DNA of 25,949 nucleotides. Source: Actinomycetes bacterium (GTDB lineage Bacteria; Actinomycetota; Acidimicrobiia; Acidimicrobiales; Palsa-688). Of the stretch, positions 21,260 to 25,949 are shown piece by piece (the stretch's first letter is position 1; the number at the start of each line of letters is the position of its first letter). The stretch covers positions 1 through 25,949 of the forward strand of contig JAKBBS010000025.1 of the NCBI GenBank assembly GCA_021808425.1, written 5' to 3'. The notes beneath the pieces are model-generated. The model saw only the letters and a list, made by a program, of their open reading frames with translations, made no database searches and was not told the origin of the DNA. Made by a program: the position numbers and the translations under genes.

Positions 21260-23104
21260 CTATTGGTTGGCTGCGTCGGCGTAGGGTACGAGCAGCTTGA
21301 GAATCTGGGGCCCATAGCGGTGCGCTTTGACTGGACCAACGCCTCGCACAGCGGCGAGCTGCTCGATGGAAGCTGGTCGGCTCTCGGCGATCGCGTCGAT
21401 CGTCGCGTCGTGAAGGAGGAGGTGTGCGACGACGCCGCTGAAGCGGGCGGTGTCGCGGCGCCAGGCGGTAATTGCGTCGCGAAGCAGAGCGGTCGGGTTC
21501 TCCGGGTCGTCGCGACGCCGGGCCGGAGAGAGGCCTTCGGGTCTCGGGCGGAGACCCGGGGAAGTGCTAGGGCGGGCGCGCATGGGCGAGAGGTCGGCCG
21601 GCGCCGGGCTGCGATCGAGCTCGTCGAGCCATCTGCAGGGTTGGCGCTCGACGGGACGCCCGGTGAAATAGCGCACCTTCGCCCACGACAGATGAAGCTC
21701 CTCGACAGCCCTGGTCATCGCCACATATAGGAGGCGTCTCTCTTCGTCGGTCTGTTCCAGGGTGGCTGCCCGTCCGAAAGGCACCAGGCCTTCCTCGAGG
21801 CCGGTGAGCATGACGAAGTCCCATTCGAGGCCTTTGGCTCTATGGAAGCTGCTCAGCGTGACGGCGCCGTCGGGAGAACCCTGGTTTGCCTGGTCATCGG
21901 CCATGTCGACAGCAGCCGGACCGTCCGGCCCCGACCGCGAACCTTCGTCGCCAGCGATCCTGTAGGGAACCTCGAGTAGGTCGAGGCTTTGGGCTATCTC
22001 GACGAGCTGGGCGTTCGTACGGGCCAGCACGGCCATCGAGCGCCAAGGACGCCCCGAGCGCTTCGCGCCCAGGAGAGTCGACGCGACGCCGCGGGCCTCC
22101 GCTCGACCAGACCGGTATGTGAGGTACTTGACCGATGGGCCGTCGCGGCCCGTCGAGGTGATCCCCGCACCCGCCGAGCCCAACGCGGCTGCCGCAGCCG
22201 AAACGATCTGCCGGCTGCTGCGGTGGTTGGCGTCCAGGCGAAGGACTTCGGCGCTGGGCCAATGATCGCAGAAACGGTCTAGGAGGGTCCTGTCGGAGCC
22301 ATTCCACGCGTAGATGGCCTGGTTAGGGTCACCGACGACGCATAGATCGCTGTTCGGTCCGAGCCAGGCGCGAAGCAGCTTGAACTGCAGCGGGTTGAGG
22401 TCCTGGTACTCGTCGACGTACACGTGGCTCCAGCGCCAACGCTGCGCGGCGGCGAACTCGGGGTCACGCTCCATCGCGTCGACGCACAACCACAGGAGGT
22501 CGTCGAAGTCGATCAGGCCGCGTCTGCGCTTCTCGTGCTCGTAGCGGGAGTAGACCGATGCGACGAGCGCCACGTCGAGACCGGCCAGTGCACCCCTGTG
22601 GGCGGAAGTGGTGTATTCGACCAGCGCCTCAGGGGTGACGGCGCGTGCTTTCGCCCACTCGATGGCCCTCGCTACCTCTACCGCCGGGGCGGCCCGGAGA
22701 TTCGTGCGTTCGGATAGGAGCGGAGTGATCAAACCAAGCTTGGATTCGAGCAGGACACGCGGAGGGCTTCGCCGGTCGCGCCACCACCCGCGCAGCTGCG
22801 CCAAAGCGACCGAATGGAAGGTGCCAGCGGTCACTTTCGCCGCGCCGGAGGCGTCGCAGCGAAGGTCGCTGATCCGCTGCTGCAGCTCCGAGGCGGCCTT
22901 CTTAGTGAAGGTCAGCGCGAGAGTGTGGTCTGCCCGGGCGGACCCTGTCTCGCAGCGGTACGCGATGCGCCGGGTAACGACCCGGGTCTTTCCCGCCCCG
23001 GCGGACGCTACGACGCACAGCGGCGTCGCTGTCGAAGTGACTGCGAGAGCCTGAGCGTCGGTCAGGCCGTCCAAAAGGCGGTCGGTCGATGCTGTGGCTT
23101 TCAC
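21260..23104 (-). CDS. uvrD2: UvrD2-like ATP-dependent DNA helicase (superfamily 1) with HRDC domain
   Basis: 614-residue SF1A 3'-5' helicase. Seen: Walker A ASAGAGKT (33-40), motif Ia LTFTKKAA (64-71), Walker B VYVDEYQDLN (228-237), motif III VVGDPNQAIYAWNGS (256-270), motif IV, motif V SSFHRAKGLEW (418-428) and motif VI LLYVAMTRA (458-466). Domain 2B is reduced to about 30 residues (383-413), as in UvrD2 rather than UvrD1. The C-terminus (about 536-608) is an HRDC domain ending RGVGPVKAHRYG. The Cys4 zinc motif known between motor and HRDC in mycobacterial UvrD2 is absent; this linker (500-535) has no Cys. The start is a GTG at 23104 with AAGG before it. Role: DNA repair or replication restart. 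Confidence 0.9.
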   Translation of the reverse strand: MKATASTDRLLDGLTDAQALAVTSTATPLCVVASAGAGKTRVVTRRIAYRCETGSARADHTLALTFTKKAASELQQRISDLRCDASGAAKVTAGTFHSVALAQLRGWWRDRRSPPRVLLESKLGLITPLLSERTNLRAAPAVEVARAIEWAKARAVTPEALVEYTTSAHRGALAGLDVALVASVYSRYEHEKRRRGLIDFDDLLWLCVDAMERDPEFAAAQRWRWSHVYVDEYQDLNPLQFKLLRAWLGPNSDLCVVGDPNQAIYAWNGSDRTLLDRFCDHWPSAEVLRLDANHRSSRQIVSAAAAALGSAGAGITSTGRDGPSVKYLTYRSGRAEARGVASTLLGAKRSGRPWRSMAVLARTNAQLVEIAQSLDLLEVPYRIAGDEGSRSGPDGPAAVDMADDQANQGSPDGAVTLSSFHRAKGLEWDFVMLTGLEEGLVPFGRAATLEQTDEERRLLYVAMTRAVEELHLSWAKVRYFTGRPVERQPCRWLDELDRSPAPADLSPMRARPSTSPGLRPRPEGLSPARRRDDPENPTALLRDAITAWRRDTARFSGVVAHLLLHDATIDAIAESRPASIEQLAAVRGVGPVKAHRYGPQILKLLVPYADAANQ

Positions 23105-23215
23105 CTGCCTTAGGATACGACCCCCCTGTGACCGACTGGGGGATGCTCGCCGGCAGTCGGCGTGGTTTCGCCAGGTCGAAACATTCAGTACACACTCCTC
23201 GGCTAGCCTGATCTG

Positions 23216-23896
23216 GTGATTTATGCGCTTCGCGTCTGGCTCACCGACCGACCGGGGGCCCTCGGCGCCGTAGCAGGGAGCATCGGCTCCGTCGGAGGGG
23301 ACCTTGTGGGCATCGACATCCTCGAACGCGGCGGTGGCCGCGCAATCGACGAGCTCATCGTGTCCCTGCAAAAGGAGAGCGATCTCGACCTGCTCGTCGC
23401 CGGACTATCCAAGCTGGAAGGTGTCGACGTCGAAGACGCGAGAGTCGCCGGCGACGGGGTGGCCGACCCTCGCCTCGATGCCCTCGAAACGGCCGCAGCT
23501 CTCGTCACCAAGAACGCCGTCGGACCGCTACTGTCAAGTTTGGCGACCAGCAGCAGGCGAGACTTCCAGGGCGACTGGTCGACCGTAGTCGACCCCGACG
23601 CTGCGGAACTTCGGTCGTCGGTCGGGACGGTGCCTCCCGGAGCCTGGCTCAAAGCTTTCCTCGCCGGAAGCCGAGCGTCAGTGGCGCCGCGGTCAGGCGA
23701 TGGCGGCCCAGACGACGTCGCCTGGGCGGATCTTGACGTCGCCGGCCTTGTGCTCGTGGTGGGACGCCAGGGCCGGCCGTTCCGTCTCAGGGAGCGTCGC
23801 CAGCTGAGCGCACTCGCCCGCATCGCCGATGCGCGTTGGGCCGAGCTAACGGCGCGTGCCCCCAGAAGATCGTGGCAGTTGTCGGGACCGAACTAG
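23216..23896 (+). CDS. ACT-domain protein of unknown function
   Basis: 226 residues. The N-terminus (about 3-70) is an ACT domain: YALRVWLTDRPGALGAVAGSIG, then GGDLVGIDILERGGGRAIDEL and a final strand. The rest has an Ala-rich helix (DALETAAALVTKNAVGPLLSSL) and a C-terminal block LVLVVGRQGRPFRLRERRQLSALARIADARW that reads like the end of a GAF-type domain, so it may be an amino-acid- or small-molecule-sensing regulator. The GTG start at 23216 lies 6 bp after TAGCCT, a -10-like element, with no Shine-Dalgarno sequence, which suggests a leaderless transcript. It is divergent from uvrD2 and convergent with glpK 13 bp away. Ligand and partner are unknown. Confidence 0.8.
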   Translation: MIYALRVWLTDRPGALGAVAGSIGSVGGDLVGIDILERGGGRAIDELIVSLQKESDLDLLVAGLSKLEGVDVEDARVAGDGVADPRLDALETAAALVTKNAVGPLLSSLATSSRRDFQGDWSTVVDPDAAELRSSVGTVPPGAWLKAFLAGSRASVAPRSGDGGPDDVAWADLDVAGLVLVVGRQGRPFRLRERRQLSALARIADARWAELTARAPRRSWQLSGPN

Positions 23897-23909
23897 GAAC
23901 TTTTTCTTC

Positions 23910-25409
23910 CTAGGTATCACTCCAGGCGCGCGAACGTTCGAGCGCCCTCCCCCAAGTCTCGTAGCGCTTCGCTGTCTCTGCGAGCGAGGCAGGGTCTGTC
24001 GAAGGCGACGACGTCCGTGTGCACGACCAAACCTTCGAGATCTCCGAGGTCGACGACCAAACGCCCTCCGCGAGGCCTGCGAGGAAAGCGGCGCCTAGAG
24101 CCGTCGTCTCGGCGATTGCTGCCCGGCGGACGTCGATACCTAGGAGGTCCGCTTGGAAGTCGAGGAGAAGGTCCATCACCGATGCGCCCCCATCCACACG
24201 AAGCTCGCGAGGGGTGCGCCCCGACGCGGACGCCATTGCCTTAACGACGTCAGCTGTTTGATATGCCATCGCTTCCACCGCCGCGCGAGCCAGATGCGCA
24301 CGGGTAACGCCACGGGTGAGACCGACGATGGTGCCGCGGGCGTGCGGATCCCACCACGGGCTACCGAGGCCAGTAAACGCCGGGACAAAATAGACACCGC
24401 TACTATCGGGAACCGACGCAGCTAAGGGGCCGATTTCATTGGCAGTCGAGATGAGACCGAGCCCGTCGCGAAGCCATTGCACGGCTGCCCCTGTCACGAA
24501 AATCGAACCTTCGAGGGCGTAGCGAACCGACGACGCGTCTAACGCGCCGATGGCCCAGGCAACCGTCGTCAGGAGACCGTCGAGCGATTTGGGGCGCGTG
24601 CCGCCGACGTTCATCAGTACAAAGCTGCCGGTGCCGTAGGTGTTTTTCGTCATCCCGTCTTCGAAGCACGCCTGGCCGAACAACGCCGCCTGCTGGTCAC
24701 CGCCTATCCCGCTGATCGGGATTCCGGCGGGCAGGCCGGGGATGACGTCGGGCGCGCTCAGCCCTGCCCTCGTGCTGCTTGGAAGGACCTCGGGCAATAC
24801 GGATGCAGGGACGTCGAAAAGATCGCACAGGCCGCTGTCCCAGTCGAGGTGGTCGATGTCGAACAGCAAAGTCCGGGACGCGTTCGTTACATCCGTTGCG
24901 TGGCACGCGCCGCCGGTTAGATGCCACAGCAGCCACGAGTCGACCGTGCCGAACGCGGTTGCGGGGGACACGTCCACGCCTCCCGGCCCGAAGATCCATG
25001 CAAGCTTGGTGGCGCTGAAGTACGGGTCGAGGGTTAGGCCTGTGCGGGCTCTTACGAAGTCGAGGTGCCCGGCTTCAATGAGGGCTTCGCAGGTTCGTGC
25101 GCTGCGGCGGTCCTGCCAGACGATCGCAGCGTGCAGTGGCGTTCCGTCATTTTTGTCCCACACGACGACCGTCTCGCGCTGATTGGTGATCCCGATCGTC
25201 GCGACAGGCTCGGAGATCGCCGCCAGCGTCTCTGCGACGGTTTCGACGACGGCATTCCAGATGTCGGAAGCGTCATGTTCGACCCAGCCCGGGCGGGGAA
25301 AATGCTGCGGGAACTCTCTGTAGCTCCCCGCCACGATCGCGCCAGCCTCTGAGAACGCCAATGAGCGTACCCCGGTGGTGCCTGCATCGATCGCTAATAC
25401 AACAGCCAT
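23910..25409 (-). CDS. glpK: Glycerol kinase
   Basis: 499-residue FGGY-family kinase that phosphorylates glycerol to glycerol 3-phosphate. Seen: IDAGTTGVRSL (7-17), WVEHDASDIW, TNQRETVVVWDK (Arg-Glu glycerol contacts), WQDRRS, GIGGDQQAALFGQ (catalytic Asp), KNTYGTGSF and the ATP site VDGGASVMD. The length is standard for GlpK. The ATG at 25409 directly precedes AVVLAIDAGTT. A TATCGT -10-like element lies 6 bp upstream and no Shine-Dalgarno sequence is seen, so translation may be leaderless. It stands alone here, with no glpF or glpD beside it. If the GH31 enzyme releases glycerol from a glyceryl glycoside, GlpK would use it, but that link is speculative. Confidence 0.95.
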   Translation of the reverse strand: MAVVLAIDAGTTGVRSLAFSEAGAIVAGSYREFPQHFPRPGWVEHDASDIWNAVVETVAETLAAISEPVATIGITNQRETVVVWDKNDGTPLHAAIVWQDRRSARTCEALIEAGHLDFVRARTGLTLDPYFSATKLAWIFGPGGVDVSPATAFGTVDSWLLWHLTGGACHATDVTNASRTLLFDIDHLDWDSGLCDLFDVPASVLPEVLPSSTRAGLSAPDVIPGLPAGIPISGIGGDQQAALFGQACFEDGMTKNTYGTGSFVLMNVGGTRPKSLDGLLTTVAWAIGALDASSVRYALEGSIFVTGAAVQWLRDGLGLISTANEIGPLAASVPDSSGVYFVPAFTGLGSPWWDPHARGTIVGLTRGVTRAHLARAAVEAMAYQTADVVKAMASASGRTPRELRVDGGASVMDLLLDFQADLLGIDVRRAAIAETTALGAAFLAGLAEGVWSSTSEISKVWSCTRTSSPSTDPASLAETAKRYETWGRALERSRAWSDT

Positions 25410-25776
25410 GCTCTCACGATAGTGGCCGACGTCTCTCGGCGCCTTAAGCGGCCGGAAACGTTCACCATCGTCTGTGGTCGCGCAAGGGAATGGGTCCCTG
25501 GCGCGACCCCCCGTCGAAGGGGCGGGGACAGAGGGGTCGGCACCAGGGGTAAAGCCGCCGAGGGGGCAGCTTCGGCGGCTCCAATACGACCATACCCAAG
25601 TCTGGGAGGGAGGAGGCGCCACTTTTGACATTTTTCTAAAATTCTGGCTTCGAGGATTCTGGCTTTCTGAAATCCACTGGGTCATCCACAACTTTTGGGC
25701 TCTAGTGCTCCACAGGCGAACAGTCTTAGGGTGGAGGGGTTGGATCCCGGAGTTGCAATCTTTCTTGCAAGAGGTA
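25410..25776. other. 367-bp upstream region without a recognised gene
   Basis: This lies between glpK (-) and the promoter of the next plus-strand gene. The left half is GC-rich with potential stems: CGACCCC (25504-25510) with GGGGTCG (25533-25539), and the 9-bp hairpin listed separately. The middle (25620-25690) is unusually AT-rich and repeats ATTCTGGCTT. A DnaA-box-like TCATCCACA occurs at 25682-25690. No plausible start/ribosome-site/codon pattern is seen, so it is probably regulatory. Confidence 0.5.
25553..25580. repeat. 9-bp GC hairpin in the glpK / RNR intergenic region
   Basis: AGCCGCCGA (25553-25561) and TCGGCGGCT (25572-25580) are exact reverse complements around a 10-nt loop. No T-tract follows and no gene ends here, so a simple terminator role is unlikely. 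Confidence 0.6.
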
Positions 25777-25806
25777 TTGACAAGAACGTAACTACCGTGT
25801 TGTAAT
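25777..25806 (+). promoter_or_regulatory. Strong sigma-70-type promoter of the right-edge gene
   Basis: TTGACA (25777-25782, perfect -35), an 18-bp spacer, then TGTAAT (25801-25806, one mismatch to TATAAT). Transcription would begin near 25813 and leave a leader of about 90 nt before the ATG at 25902. Confidence 0.75.
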
Positions 25807-25809
25807 TCG

Positions 25810-25825
25810 AAGCCCCATCTTGTGG
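25810..25825 (+). promoter_or_regulatory. Upstream NrdR-box-like site
   Basis: AAGCCCCATCTTGTGG matches the NrdR consensus ACACTATATCTTGTGT at 10 of 16 positions, mainly in the right half (ATCTTGTG). It lies at the predicted transcription start and is 42 bp (about four helical turns) from the second site. Confidence 0.35.
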
Positions 25826-25851
25826 TGGCGGGGGGCTGTAGGCCAAGAACA

Positions 25852-25867
25852 CCACTACAGATTGTGT
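25852..25867 (+). promoter_or_regulatory. Downstream NrdR-box-like site
   Basis: CCACTACAGATTGTGT matches the NrdR consensus ACACTATATCTTGTGT at 12 of 16 positions, including CACTA and TTGTGT. It lies in the leader, 34 bp before the ATG. A pair of boxes separated by whole helical turns is the usual arrangement for the NrdR repressor of ribonucleotide reductase genes. Confidence 0.45.
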
Positions 25868-25901
25868 TTTCGTAAAATGGTACCTTCAGGAGGAAAGCGG
25901 C

Positions 25902-25949
25902 ATGTCTCTAGCACCCGAGCGCACCGGGATCGGCATTTCACGGTATTTC
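25902..25949 (+). CDS. 5' end of a gene, possibly class II (B12-dependent) ribonucleotide reductase
   Basis: Only 16 codons are visible: MSLAPERTGIGISRYF, after AGGAGG with 7-8 bp spacing (the best ribosome site in the window). The short N-terminus resembles the start of actinobacterial NrdJ proteins (GI-x-x-x-R-x-F before a HP-(Y/F)-D-x-V-x-W block, which would fall past the edge). The strong promoter and the paired NrdR-like sites support a ribonucleotide reductase. No cobalamin-riboswitch core is seen in the short leader. Identity is uncertain because so little is present. Confidence 0.5.
   Translation, partial: MSLAPERTGIGISRYF

Noticed and set aside
25640..25760. tRNA or other stable RNA
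   Set aside because: No cloverleaf, TTC-loop or anticodon arm could be traced.
25807..25901. Cobalamin riboswitch for a B12-dependent RNR
   Set aside because: The predicted leader is only about 90 nt, and I could not see the conserved B12-box core.

Overview
The window is about 26 kb of high-GC DNA, most likely from an actinobacterium and possibly an Acidimicrobiia-type lineage. The main reason is the single-chain 2-oxoglutarate enzyme Kgd (13709-17452), a hallmark of Actinomycetota. A UvrD2-type helicase with a C-terminal HRDC domain and several genes that look leaderless agree with this. The class or genus cannot be fixed from the sequence alone.

Layout. 1-1069 (-): the start of the ABC-F translation factor EttA, cut by the window edge. 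1206-13576: a catabolic island. It holds a GH31 glycosidase (+), a 2-hydroxyacid dehydrogenase (-), a divergent LDH2/MDH2-family dehydrogenase (+), a DHDPS-family aldolase (-), and a tightly packed five-gene minus-strand operon in the order SAF-domain protein, large UxaA/SuyB-family protein, aldehyde dehydrogenase, IlvD/Edd dehydratase, SDR. A GntR/FCD regulator (-) lies upstream of the operon. 13709-25409: mostly housekeeping genes, namely kgd, a HAD phosphatase, a NYN-ribonuclease/S1/basic-tail protein, exonuclease III, a small unknown protein, UvrD2, an ACT-domain protein and glycerol kinase. 25410-25949: a long upstream region with a strong promoter, two NrdR-box-like sites and the first 16 codons of a gene that is probably a ribonucleotide reductase.

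Interpretation of the island. Generic annotation would call it uronate/altronate or pentonate catabolism. The large 'altronate dehydratase' subunit, however, carries HAYGR where the sugar-acid dehydratases have H-x-YGC, and overall it reads like SuyB, the large subunit of (R)-sulfolactate sulfo-lyase. The SAF protein reads like SuyA. The flanking dehydrogenases match the two families (SlcC and ComC) that invert the stereochemistry of sulfolactate through sulfopyruvate. The other operon genes are the enzyme classes of the sulfo-Entner-Doudoroff route: SDR dehydrogenase, IlvD/Edd dehydratase, aldolase and aldehyde dehydrogenase. Together they predict sulfoquinovose (or a related sulfosugar) -> sulfogluconate -> KDSG -> pyruvate + sulfolactaldehyde -> (S)-sulfolactate -> sulfopyruvate -> (R)-sulfolactate -> pyruvate + sulfite, all in one cell.

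Cautions. The GH31 enzyme is YicI-like and lacks the sulfonate-binding motif of classical sulfoquinovosidases. The aldolase is DHDPS-type. The SDR lacks the usual catalytic Ser. No lactonase, transporter or sulfite-handling gene is in the window. A near-palindrome, AGGTCA(G/T)ACCA, lies in front of the GH31 gene, between the two dehydrogenases, and in front of the five-gene operon. It fits the GntR/FCD operator pattern and ties these units into one predicted local regulon.
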